Shown here piece by piece: positions 1 through 6,977 of a stretch of 7,468 bases of DNA; the first letter of the stretch is position 1; each line of letters begins with the position of its first letter. A model generated the notes under the pieces. The model was not told the DNA's origin. It was given only the letters and a program-made list of their open reading frames with translations, and ran no database searches. Made by a program: the position numbers and the translations under genes. Origin of the DNA: an uncultured Candidatus Melainabacteria bacterium (GTDB lineage: Bacteria > Cyanobacteriota > Vampirovibrionia > Gastranaerophilales > Gastranaerophilaceae); NCBI GenBank assembly GCA_934773085.1, contig CAKVMU010000078.1:1-7468 (forward strand). Direction: 5' to 3'.

Positions 1-1500
1 CAAGTATCCGCTTTTTTCAAGCACTAATCCTAAAAATTCCGGAAGGCTGTATTTGCTTTGAGCTTCCTTTAGTTTGAGAATAAGTGTTGAAAAATCTTTG
101 AGTTTAGTTGCAGTACCTGATTTAATTGCAGAGATGTTGTCTACATCAAGAATGGCTGCGAACAGGCTTATATCCTGACTATCTGCGTATTCTTGAAGAT
201 GCTTAAGCGTGGTTTCTCCAATAGCACGTTTTGGGACATTTACAATTCGCCTCAAAGATTGAGAATCATCCGTGTTGTAAATTAGTTTTAAGTATGCTAT
301 GGCATCTTTGATTTCTTTACGGTCGTAGAACTTAAGTCCGCCGTAAATGCGATATGGAACACCGGCTGCAATTAAAGCTTCTTCTAACGCACGGGATTGA
401 GCGTTTGTTCTGTAAAGAATTGAAAACTGGTTATAGTTATCAGATGTGTTTACGATAGATTTAACAATATAGTTAGCTTCATCAGCTTCGTCCTGAGCTT
501 CATAATATGTAATTTTTTCACCGTCACCTTTTTGTGAGTACAGGACTTTGTCCACACGTTCTTCGTTGTTTTCAATAACGGAGTTTGCTGCATTAAGAAT
601 GTTTGCTGTAGAACGGTAATTTTGTTCTAATTTAACAATTTTTGCATCCGGAAAATCTTTTTGAAAATTCATAATAATTCTGAAATCAGCACCACGCCAA
701 CTGTAAATTGACTGGTCGACATCGCCCACAACGCACAGAGAACGTTCCTGTGGTACGAATTTTTCAAAATTTGTGTAAAGCGCATTAACCAGTTGGTATT
801 GAGCTTGGTTGGTATCCTGATACTCGTCAACCATTATGTGTTGAAATTTGTCGTAATATTTTTTTCTAACTTCAGGATTCTGTTCAAGCAGCTTAACAGT
901 TAGCATAAGCATATCATCAAAGTCTATTGCGTTGTTATTGTTTAGAGTGTTTTCGTAATATTCGAAAATTTTGGCAATATTTTGAGACTTAAAATCTCTG
1001 GCAAATGTTGCAAAAGTATAAGCATCTTGCATTTTGTTTTTAGCGTTTGAAATAACTGTTTTGACTAATTTTGGTGCATAAATTTTGTCATCCAAATTCA
1101 GTTTTTTGATACCTTGTTTAATGACGGCAAGAGAATCTGTTTCATCATATATCGTGAAGTTTTTATCAAGTTTTTTCCCTGATTGGAATGAGTAATTTTC
1201 TATATCTTGTCTTAAAATTCTGCCACAAATGCTGTGGAATGTGCCAACCCACATATATTTAACGTTTTTTTCTCCGATAATGGATGTCAGACGTTCTTTC
1301 ATCTCACGAGCAGCCTTGTTTGTGAATGTTACGGCAAGAATCCTTCCTGCAATGGCTCCGTGTTGAATCATATAGGCAATACGGGTTGTCAAAACTCTTG
1401 TTTTGCCGCTTCCTGCGCCTGCAAGAATTAACAGAGCTCCTTCTGTAGTTTTGGCAGCATCTTGCTGTTCAGTATTGAGTTTTTCTAAAATATTTTCCAT
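1..1500 (-). CDS. pcrA: UvrD/PcrA-type 3'-5' DNA helicase, N-terminal 500 residues (cut by left window edge)
   Basis: A superfamily 1A ATP-dependent helicase that moves 3'-5' on single-stranded DNA. Family members act in nucleotide-excision and mismatch repair and in removing RecA or stalled polymerase. The frame is open from the ATG at 1500-1498 to the left edge. Motifs seen in order: Walker A AGAGSGKT (residues 27-34); motif Ia FTNKAAREMKERL; motif Ib GTFHSICGRILR; motif II VDEYQDTNQAQ (from 224; D225 and E226 coordinate Mg and activate water); motif III GDVDQSIYSWRGAD (from 259); motif IV QNYRST (around 293-298). The readable part ends in domain 2. PcrA/UvrD proteins are usually about 720-750 residues, so roughly a third is missing, including motifs V and VI. 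The start is chosen because the protein opens with the family-typical MENILEKLNTEQQDAA. A purine-rich AGGGGA sits almost against the ATG, which is closer than ideal. PcrA, UvrD and Rep cannot be separated firmly from this portion. Confidence 0.95.
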   Translation of the reverse strand, partial: MENILEKLNTEQQDAAKTTEGALLILAGAGSGKTRVLTTRIAYMIQHGAIAGRILAVTFTNKAAREMKERLTSIIGEKNVKYMWVGTFHSICGRILRQDIENYSFQSGKKLDKNFTIYDETDSLAVIKQGIKKLNLDDKIYAPKLVKTVISNAKNKMQDAYTFATFARDFKSQNIAKIFEYYENTLNNNNAIDFDDMLMLTVKLLEQNPEVRKKYYDKFQHIMVDEYQDTNQAQYQLVNALYTNFEKFVPQERSLCVVGDVDQSIYSWRGADFRIIMNFQKDFPDAKIVKLEQNYRSTANILNAANSVIENNEERVDKVLYSQKGDGEKITYYEAQDEADEANYIVKSIVNTSDNYNQFSILYRTNAQSRALEEALIAAGVPYRIYGGLKFYDRKEIKDAIAYLKLIYNTDDSQSLRRIVNVPKRAIGETTLKHLQEYADSQDISLFAAILDVDNISAIKSGTATKLKDFSTLILKLKEAQSKYSLPEFLGLVLEKSGYL

Positions 1501-1531
1501 TCCCCTATTCCCAAATGTATATTTTTATGCT

Positions 1532-1537
1532 ATTATA
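1532..1537 (-). promoter_or_regulatory. Probable -10 box of the helicase gene
   Basis: Read on the minus strand, these bases are a perfect TATAAT, 31 bases upstream of the helicase ATG. That would give a leader of about 25 bases. No convincing -35 hexamer stands 16-18 bases upstream. The 87-base divergent gap also has to serve the plus-strand operon that begins at 1588. For that side only weak TATTAT-like matches (1531-1536, 1559-1564) are visible, so the two promoters may overlap. Confidence 0.45.
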
Positions 1538-1587
1538 TCCTAGCATACACAAAATAGATATTATTTGCAATTGATAAAGGTGGTACG

Positions 1588-2163
1588 ATGATTGAAATTT
1601 TTGATTCTTTGGAAGACGAGCAAAAACAGCCGTCCATTATGGTTCCGATGGGGGATATGGATGTAGCTGATAACGCTCCGGACACAGTTGATGAGTTAGC
1701 TATGGAATTAGCAACAATCAAACAACCCGCCAAAAGAATCGCAATTATCGGTTCAAGAAACCTAGCTATAACACACCAACAAATGATTGAAACTTTGACT
1801 ACGGCTCTTGTAATGCAAGGTAATACTATTATTACATCTGGTGGTTCTTGTGGTACAAACGCAGCTGCAATCAGAGGTGCAATGAAGTCTAATCCGGACA
1901 AATTGAAAGTTATTTTGCCTCAAACAATCGGTCAACAACCTTCTGACGTTCAAGACCAATTAATTGGGGTTCCTAATATCGTAGAACACGCAGACAGAGC
2001 TATGATGACTTTGGCTGATGCATCAAGAGTTTGTAACAGAGAAATTATTGATGATTGCAATCAGTTGATTTGCTTCTTGTCTCATACAAGCCGCACTCTT
2101 CATACAGCTCTTGAATATGCTGATGAAGCTCACAAAGTAGTAACAGTATTTTATCTTGACTAG
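1588..2163 (+). CDS. DprA/SLOG-like Rossmann-fold protein (COG0758-like, stand-alone domain)
   Basis: A 191-residue protein. The first ~48 residues are an acidic, probably disordered extension. A nucleotide-binding-type Rossmann domain follows: beta strand and turn RIAIIGSRN (50-58), then TIITSGGSCGTNAAAIRGAM (80-99), then KVILPQTIG (107-115). The C-terminal part carries CNREIIDDCNQLICFLSHTS and ends VVTVFYLD. GSR followed by an SGG-x-x-GT-N-x-x-A-x-x-GA block is the layout of the DprA/Smf and LOG (SLOG) superfamily. True DprA reads SGxAxGID-x-x-AH-x-GAL at this site; here the D and H are replaced, and the N-terminal SAM-like and C-terminal winged-helix domains of DprA are absent. Similar short proteins, often labelled DNA recombination-mediator protein A, occur in cyanobacteria (family memory). 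The ATG at 1588 has a good ribosome-binding site, AAAGGTGG (1577-1584). The ligand and actual role are unknown; it could bind a nucleotide rather than DNA. It is probably co-transcribed with the next gene. Confidence 0.8.
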   Translation: MIEIFDSLEDEQKQPSIMVPMGDMDVADNAPDTVDELAMELATIKQPAKRIAIIGSRNLAITHQQMIETLTTALVMQGNTIITSGGSCGTNAAAIRGAMKSNPDKLKVILPQTIGQQPSDVQDQLIGVPNIVEHADRAMMTLADASRVCNREIIDDCNQLICFLSHTSRTLHTALEYADEAHKVVTVFYLD

Positions 2164-2178
2164 AACAGGCTGTTTTCT

Positions 2179-3354
2179 ATGGATTTGATTAAGAAACTCA
2201 CAGGTAAAAATCCGGCGGAGTATGAGTCTGTTGCTAAGGCTTTGGTCGACAATTCTGATATAGATTTGTTTGCTAAGCTTGTGAAACAAGACGATTTTTT
2301 GTTTGATTTTATTAAAAATAATGTTGCCAAAAGAATTCAAAATGCATGTAGCAAGGATAATTATTTGAATCTTTTGAACTTTTTGGATTGCTATTCTCCG
2401 TCTTATGATACTATGATTGCGAGAGTGTTGCATTCTTTTAGCGGAGATGAGTTGCTTCCTGAAATGAAAGAAATTTATTTGAATGGAAATGATTCTGCAA
2501 AGGCCTATGCGGTTAAGTATTTTTCGTTCGTGCACAAAGAATTGTTGAATGAAATGCTACCGTTGTTGCGTAAAACAGCGTATTCAGATTTTGAACCTTT
2601 GGCGATTAATTCTACAGAAGTGCTATCAATATTGAATGACGAGGTATCTAAAGAAGAAGCCTTGAAGTCTTTGGAATCTGAGGATGAATTTAAATGCTTT
2701 GATGCGGTAAGATTTTTGGCTGCATATCAGGCTAAAGACTCTGTTGATAAAGTTGTAGAAGTAATGAAAAAATCTTCATTTGCAGAAAACATTGCATCAG
2801 AAATCCCGTATCTGATGCCGTTGACAGAATTAATTGAAAATGATGATGAAACGGCAGCATTAGTGCTTTGCTATATAGTAAATGCAATTCCGGAAATAAT
2901 TCCGCTCTCTTCTGTAATAAACTTTGATTTGTACGAAGTTTTTCAGAAGATTCTTGCAAAACCGTTGAATAGCTATAATGCAATTTTGCTCAAGTTAGCT
3001 AAAGATAAATTTGGAGAGTTTGCTCAAAATGAAGAGTACATGTTTGATTCTGATAAAAACACAAAAGATTGTATTTTTGAGCTAAACAGACTCCTTTCAG
3101 GTTTGAATGATAAAAAACTCGAAAGTTTATTCTATGATGAACTTTTCGAGGGAAGTGATTTTGTTTTCTTTGCGATTGATTACGCAAATGAAATAGAAGA
3201 GTTGGAAGCTTTGTTAGACAGTGAAAATCAAACACTTGTATTAAAGGTTTTAAGTCTTCTCAAGGACAAAGGAGTTTTGACTCCTGAGCATAAGACAATT
3301 GCGCTGCAATCAGTTACATCTGATGACATAAAACAAATTATAGAAGTCTTATAA
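2179..3354 (+). CDS. Alpha-solenoid (HEAT-like repeat) protein of unknown function
   Basis: A 391-residue acidic, leucine-rich protein with no signal peptide and no membrane segment, so probably cytoplasmic. The sequence looks almost entirely helical, as successive amphipathic helix pairs of 30-40 residues, for example AKAYAVKYFSFVHKELL followed by LLPLLRKTAYSDFEPLA, and later DEFKCFDAVRFLAAYQ followed by SVDKVVEVMKK. This is the pattern of HEAT/ARM-type solenoids, which act as protein-binding scaffolds. The repeats are too diverged to count by eye, and no catalytic motif is visible. It begins 15 bases after the stop of the DprA/SLOG-like gene with only a weak AGG upstream, so translation may depend on coupling to that gene; the two products may work together. 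Its TAA stop (3352-3354) overlaps the stop of the convergent minus-strand gene. A lineage-specific hypothetical protein is the fair label; the HEAT call is inferred from pattern only. Confidence 0.8.
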   Translation: MDLIKKLTGKNPAEYESVAKALVDNSDIDLFAKLVKQDDFLFDFIKNNVAKRIQNACSKDNYLNLLNFLDCYSPSYDTMIARVLHSFSGDELLPEMKEIYLNGNDSAKAYAVKYFSFVHKELLNEMLPLLRKTAYSDFEPLAINSTEVLSILNDEVSKEEALKSLESEDEFKCFDAVRFLAAYQAKDSVDKVVEVMKKSSFAENIASEIPYLMPLTELIENDDETAALVLCYIVNAIPEIIPLSSVINFDLYEVFQKILAKPLNSYNAILLKLAKDKFGEFAQNEEYMFDSDKNTKDCIFELNRLLSGLNDKKLESLFYDELFEGSDFVFFAIDYANEIEELEALLDSENQTLVLKVLSLLKDKGVLTPEHKTIALQSVTSDDIKQIIEVL

Positions 3355-3633
3355 ACAGTATTCTGAGTTTCCGAGTTCTAAATCTCTGTTGAATTCACGG
3401 ATAAGTTCAGAGGATATTTTCCAACTGATTTTTCCGTTTGGATACTTTACGTAATGCGATGCTGAGCATAAAGTTGATACGTAGCACGCATCTAAAACAT
3501 TCATAAACGAGATGTCTACGCTCATGGTTTCGCAAGGGTACTCGTTGATATATGAGTTGATATATTCAACTGCTTTTGCCGGATTTGTACTATTCGGTTT
3601 TAGCGTTTCACTTTGGGGTAATAGTTGTAACAT
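3349..3633 (-). CDS. Small protein of unknown function (94 aa)
   Basis: I do not recognise this family. The protein is soluble-looking, with no signal peptide or membrane helix. The first ~20 residues are low in structure (MLQLLPQSETLKPNSTNPAK). A helix and strand follow around AVEYINSYINEYP, then a block with spaced cysteines (SFMNVLDACYVSTLCSASH) and KYPNGKISWKISSELIREF, ending NSEYCL. The minus frame is preferred over the opposing plus-strand frame at 3512-3715 because its ATG (3633-3631) has an AAGGA ribosome-binding site seven bases upstream (3645-3641 on this strand) and its composition looks like a folded protein, whereas the plus frame ends in low-complexity translation of T-rich intergenic DNA. 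It converges on the solenoid gene and overlaps it by six bases. It is divergent from kdsC, and the shared gap carries an inverted repeat that might regulate both. Confidence 0.7.
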   Translation of the reverse strand: MLQLLPQSETLKPNSTNPAKAVEYINSYINEYPCETMSVDISFMNVLDACYVSTLCSASHYVKYPNGKISWKISSELIREFNRDLELGNSEYCL

Positions 3634-3691
3634 GTATATTTCCTTAACTCTATATCTATCGGCATTTTTTTTAACTTTTTTAACACTTTTG

Positions 3692-3720
3692 AAATTAAAT
3701 CAACCTTTTGGTTGAAATTT
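3692..3720. promoter_or_regulatory. Inverted repeat in the divergent promoter region, possible operator
   Basis: TCAACC (3700-3705), a TTTT loop or spacer, and GGTTGA (3710-3715) form a perfect six-base dyad. AAATT (3692-3696) and AATTT (3716-3720) extend it after a three-base bulge (AAA, 3697-3699). It lies directly upstream of, and touches, the TATAAT of kdsC, which is where a repressor or activator would bind. It could instead form a weak hairpin at the far end of a leader on the minus strand. It is not a good terminator: the stem is short and no T tract follows. Confidence 0.4.
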
Positions 3721-3730
3721 ATAATATAAT
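3720..3730 (+). promoter_or_regulatory. Probable -10 region of kdsC-comEC (two overlapping TATAAT boxes)
   Basis: Two TATAAT hexamers overlap by one base (3720-3725 and 3725-3730). Transcription starting around 3733-3738 would give a leader of about 30 bases before the kdsC ATG. No good -35 lies at the usual distance: that position falls inside the inverted repeat at 3692-3720, and the nearest TTGAAA (3689-3694) is 25 bases from the first box. This suggests an activator-dependent or weak-35 promoter. Confidence 0.5.
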
Positions 3731-3767
3731 CTTTTTAAGAGGATAAAAGTAAAAAGGGAGGTTAACA

Positions 3768-4313
3768 ATGGCTGAATTAAAAAATAATGCTCTGGAAGCG
3801 GCTAAAAAGATTAAATTAATGGCATTTGATGTAGATGGTGTTATGACAGACGGCAGCGTTACGTATGATGAAAACGGTGTCGAGTATAAAACTTTTAATG
3901 TAAAGGACGGTCATGGACTTGTAAGAATGGGACGTTCCGGTTTTATCACTGCTATAATAACAGCAAGAAATAATGGTACAGTTAAACATCGTGCTGAAAA
4001 CCTTAATATTACGGAATTATATCAAGGTCAACGTTATAAATTGCCTGCTTTGGAAGAGATTATGGCAAAATATAATCTGACTTATGAAAATGTTTCTTAT
4101 ATGGGTGATGACCTTCCGGATGTTTGTATATTGGAAAAAGTCGGCTTGGCATGCTGTCCGAATGATGCGGTAAAAGAAGTTCAGGAAGTTTGTAATTTTA
4201 AATCATCAATTAATGGTGGACGTGGTGCAGTAAGAGAACTGTGTGACTTTATTCTTGATGCACAAGGGATTGAAAAAGAATACATTGTGTCAGAAGGTAA
4301 AGCTGCAAAATAG
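3768..4313 (+). CDS. kdsC: 3-deoxy-D-manno-octulosonate 8-phosphate phosphatase
   Basis: A HAD-superfamily phosphatase that hydrolyses Kdo-8-phosphate to Kdo in the cytoplasm, the step before CMP-Kdo formation for the LPS inner core. At 181 residues it has the family's usual length and lacks a cap domain; KdsC forms tetramers instead. Motifs: I, FDVDGVMTDG with nucleophile D21 and acid/base D23; II, IITAR with T65; the YQGQRYK segment with K91; IV, GDDLPD with D114, D115 and D118 for Mg; and the C-terminal GGRGAVRELCDFIL (from 150), which in KdsC contributes to the neighbouring subunit's active site. The ATG at 3768 is supported by a strong GGGAGG (3756-3761), six bases upstream. No other Kdo gene is in the window. 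comEC follows 51 bases later on the same strand without a terminator, so the two are probably one transcript. A sialic-acid-pathway phosphatase of the same family is the main alternative, but the motif set fits KdsC best. Confidence 0.93.
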   Translation: MAELKNNALEAAKKIKLMAFDVDGVMTDGSVTYDENGVEYKTFNVKDGHGLVRMGRSGFITAIITARNNGTVKHRAENLNITELYQGQRYKLPALEEIMAKYNLTYENVSYMGDDLPDVCILEKVGLACCPNDAVKEVQEVCNFKSSINGGRGAVRELCDFILDAQGIEKEYIVSEGKAAK

Positions 4314-4364
4314 TAACGTTTGAGGCTTATCGTTTTAAGTTGAACAGTTGAATGGTTAAAAAGC

Positions 4365-6749
4365 TTGTTAAATTTGTTGAAAAACTTTTGCGGGTTAGTT
4401 GAACGAAATAAGAATATCTTGATGCTCCTCTCTGCAGGAGTCTATATTCTTGCGCTTTATGCAGTATTGTCATCACATTTGCTAGTGGTCTCGCTTTTGT
4501 TTTCAATAATTCTTATATTGTTGGTATGCTTTGAGCAGATTCCGATAAAATATGTAATTGCATGGCTTTTAATATTTTATCTTGGGGTTATAAACACCTC
4601 TTCAAGACTTAAGAATGTCGATGCACTTCTCAATTTAGCACCTGTTAATTCCGAAATTACCGGTAAAGTATTAACAATTCCTCAAGGTAAGTTGGACGGA
4701 AAACAGAAATTCTTTTTTGATGTAGAAAAAATTAAGTTTGGTGCTGTTGAAAAGAATTTTAAACACGAAAAAGTTTTGGTAACTCTCAATTCTGACGATT
4801 CAAATTTAAACCTTTATGACAGTTTAATTCTTGACGGAAGGCTTTCAGCCCCATTCAAAGCCGGTAATCCTTCTCAATTCGATTACGGGAACTATTTGAG
4901 AAATCATAATGCTTATTCGGTATTTTATGCCAAAAGTTTTGAAAAATTGGATAGAAAACTCTCTGTAAAAGAAAATGTGATGCAAAAGATTAATAATTAC
5001 AGAGAAAACGTGATAAGTATTCATTCCGGATATTTAAAATCGCCGAACCTTGAGATATTGGGTGGTATTGTGTTCGGCGACGATGCAGTTTCTCCTCCGC
5101 AAAATATTAAACAGTCGTTTATTAATTCCGGTTTGTTGCATATATTAGCTGCTTCCGGCATGAATGTTGCGTTCATATATTCATTTTTCTTTGCAATAAT
5201 GTCGCTGTTGAGAATGGATTTTAAACTAAAAGTTTCGCTGGGAATTGTAACAGTTGTTATTTATTCCTTAATGACCGGACTTGGTGCATCAGTTATAAGG
5301 GCGGCTTGCATGTTGGTGTTTGTACTTTTAGGAAAGTTGATAGACCGAGATGCTCACAGTATTTCCTTGCTTTCATTTGTAGCTTTGCTGATGCTGATTT
5401 ACAATCCGATGTATATAAATGATGTCGGGTTTCAGCTTTCGTTTATTGTAACATTCGGAATTCTTGTAATGGCGCCTGCTGTAGCAAGATTTAAGAATAA
5501 AGTCTTGGATTTTATTGCCGGTACGGTCGCAATTCCTATAATTGCGCAATTGTGGGTTATTCCGATACAAATATTTTATTTCAATAATATAAGCCTGTAT
5601 TCAGTGTTTGCGAATATTATGAGTGTGCCAATCCTTATGGTGTTGAGTTTTGGCGGATTCGTAAGTTCTTTGTTGTGCGCAATAAAACCGTTAGCAGGTT
5701 TTATTTGTCAAGTTTTCGACTTTGTCCTGAATCCTTTATTGACACTTTTGGTTAATATCTCGGACTTCTGGGGACATTTACCGCATTCAGCAATTCAAAC
5801 CACTCATCCTTCTGTATTTCAAATATTGATTTACTACGGAATAATTCTTTGTGTTTCCGCACTTATGTATAAAGAATTTAGAGAAAAATATCTTAAAAAA
5901 CTTCTGGTAATGTTGTTTGTTTTGTTAGGGGTATGGGCTCTTACGCTTGTTCCATGCAGAAATTCAAATCTTGAGATAACAGCATTTGATGTAGGTAATG
6001 CGGATTGTTTTCTTGTAAAAACCCCTAATAATAAATATTTGATGATTGATACTGCGAAGGGCGGATATAAAGGCGGTAAATCTCAAGCAGAAATGATTGT
6101 GATGAAATATTTTAAAGATACCGGAATTAAGAATCTTGATTCAATTATTGTGACTCACTTTGATGATGACCATTCTGGTGGAGCTGTTGATTTGATGAAA
6201 GGTGTAACGGTTGAAAAACTCTATGTAAATGACATTCATCATAAATCACAGGCTGCAAAAGAGATATACAAGACCGCAGAGTTGCGTGGGGTTAATATAA
6301 TTGAAGCGAAAAATTCACAAGTTGTGTATGATAAATCCGGTTTGAAAATAACAAATTTTGTATCCAAAAAGTATGATAACGACAATGATAGTTCAATTGT
6401 AACAACATTGAAATATGGCGACTTTTCTATGTTGTTCACCGGAGATGCCAGTGCTTCTGTTATAAAAAGTCTTATGGACGAAACTAACTCTTCTTACACG
6501 GTTTTGAAAGTACCTCACCATGGGGCTTACGGTGGGGTTGATAGAGAGCTGATACAAAAGGTTAAGCCGAAATACTCGATTGTGTCTGTTGGAGATAACA
6601 AATTTGGGCATCCGGATATTTATACACTCGGATTGTTGAAAGATTCAATCGTGCTGAGAACGGATATTGATAATGCAATTAGAATTATTGTAAATAAACA
6701 TGGGCTGAAAGTGATGACCTATGATATGAAGAAGAGAAAATTTATTTGA
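4365..6749 (+). CDS. comEC: ComEC/Rec2 DNA-uptake channel protein
   Basis: An inner-membrane protein that carries single-stranded DNA into the cytoplasm during natural transformation; 794 residues is a normal full length. Domains in order: N-terminal hydrophobic helices (roughly 18-75); a DUF4131/OB-like region (about 90-195) with the family-typical NPSQFDYGNYL from 168; the polytopic competence domain (about 215-530) with the hallmark GLLHILAASGMNV near 256-268; and a C-terminal metallo-beta-lactamase-like domain from LEITAFDVGNADCFLV (536). The latter has the metal motif THFDDDHSGG (H598, D600, D602, H603), FTGDAS (D694), KVPHHGAYGG (H718, H719) and GDNKFGHP (H749), so the nuclease-like site appears intact. 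The start is uncertain: TTG at 4365 is the earliest in-frame option after the stop at 4341-4343, other TTGs follow at 4374 and 4377, and the first ATG is at 4422. None has a clear ribosome-binding site. It is downstream of kdsC. No comEA or comF is in view, so competence of the host is an inference. Confidence 0.93.
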   Translation: MLNLLKNFCGLVERNKNILMLLSAGVYILALYAVLSSHLLVVSLLFSIILILLVCFEQIPIKYVIAWLLIFYLGVINTSSRLKNVDALLNLAPVNSEITGKVLTIPQGKLDGKQKFFFDVEKIKFGAVEKNFKHEKVLVTLNSDDSNLNLYDSLILDGRLSAPFKAGNPSQFDYGNYLRNHNAYSVFYAKSFEKLDRKLSVKENVMQKINNYRENVISIHSGYLKSPNLEILGGIVFGDDAVSPPQNIKQSFINSGLLHILAASGMNVAFIYSFFFAIMSLLRMDFKLKVSLGIVTVVIYSLMTGLGASVIRAACMLVFVLLGKLIDRDAHSISLLSFVALLMLIYNPMYINDVGFQLSFIVTFGILVMAPAVARFKNKVLDFIAGTVAIPIIAQLWVIPIQIFYFNNISLYSVFANIMSVPILMVLSFGGFVSSLLCAIKPLAGFICQVFDFVLNPLLTLLVNISDFWGHLPHSAIQTTHPSVFQILIYYGIILCVSALMYKEFREKYLKKLLVMLFVLLGVWALTLVPCRNSNLEITAFDVGNADCFLVKTPNNKYLMIDTAKGGYKGGKSQAEMIVMKYFKDTGIKNLDSIIVTHFDDDHSGGAVDLMKGVTVEKLYVNDIHHKSQAAKEIYKTAELRGVNIIEAKNSQVVYDKSGLKITNFVSKKYDNDNDSSIVTTLKYGDFSMLFTGDASASVIKSLMDETNSSYTVLKVPHHGAYGGVDRELIQKVKPKYSIVSVGDNKFGHPDIYTLGLLKDSIVLRTDIDNAIRIIVNKHGLKVMTYDMKKRKFI

Positions 6750-6779
6750 TTGAATTCGTGTATAAGTTCTAGTTGTCTC

Positions 6780-6815
6780 AAAAAAAAGCCCTCGCAAGAG
6801 GGCTAAAAGCTTTTT
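6780..6815 (-). terminator. Rho-independent terminator, best on the minus strand
   Basis: A perfect seven-pair stem, AGCCCTC (6787-6793) with GAGGGCT (6798-6804), encloses the loop GCAA. Read on the minus strand, the stem runs straight into a tract of eight T (complement of the A run 6780-6787), which is the classical form. It would end transcripts of the minus-strand gene at 7074-7364, about 270-290 bases beyond that gene's stop. On the plus strand it stands 37 bases after comEC, but the T tract (6811-6815) is separated from the stem by AAAAGC. The longer pairing AAAAAGC (6783-6789) with GCTTTTT (6809-6815) may still let it serve comEC, so it is probably bidirectional. Confidence 0.8.
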
Positions 6816-6867
6816 AAGATGTAAGATGTGTATTAATAAGAGAGTGTGTGTTATTCGTTTGTTAGTT

Positions 6868-6962
6868 TGATTTTGTAGTTTGTTCAGAAGGGTGATTTGT
6901 AGTATTTATTGGGTTTTGGTTTTTTTGCCGATATCACCCGCCCAACGGTCTACGTGCGCAGC
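6868..6962. repeat. Tandem intergenic repeat, copy 1 (~95 bp)
   Basis: This copy matches the one at 6978-7071 almost base for base. The period is 110 bases at the left end and 109 after a one-base indel in the T-rich middle. It holds an internal near-repeat (GATTTTGTAGT at 6869 and GATTTGTAGT at 6894), an inverted repeat GGGTGAT (6890-6896) with ATCACCC (6933-6939), and TTGGG (6909-6913) complementary to CCCAA (6941-6945). Its right end has an imperfect dyad, CTACGTGCGCAG (6950-6961). It contains no open frame of note and no terminal inverted repeats or target duplication of the usual MITE type. The 6750-7073 stretch has no gene; it holds the terminator and these two copies. The family is not one I recognise. 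Confidence 0.85.
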
Positions 6963-6977
6963 TCTGTGTTGAATCTG

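Noticed and set aside
1234..1431. Plus-strand 65-codon frame
   Set aside because: It lies opposite the helicase Walker A/Ia region, whose motifs prove the minus frame; composition is cysteine-rich shadow translation.
1..1500. Reading the helicase as a broken gene because it has no stop in the window
   Set aside because: The frame is open and motif-complete up to the window edge; the missing part simply lies outside.
1533..1959. Minus-strand frames opposite the DprA/SLOG-like gene
   Set aside because: They mirror a gene with recognisable motifs and a good ribosome-binding site, and have none of their own.
3512..3715. Plus-strand 67-codon frame, superficially a membrane protein
   Set aside because: Hydrophobicity comes from reading T-rich antisense and intergenic DNA; no ribosome-binding site. 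The opposing minus frame is better supported.
4314..4364. Terminator or promoter between kdsC and comEC
   Set aside because: No GC-rich stem with T tract and no convincing -10/-35 pair in these bases.
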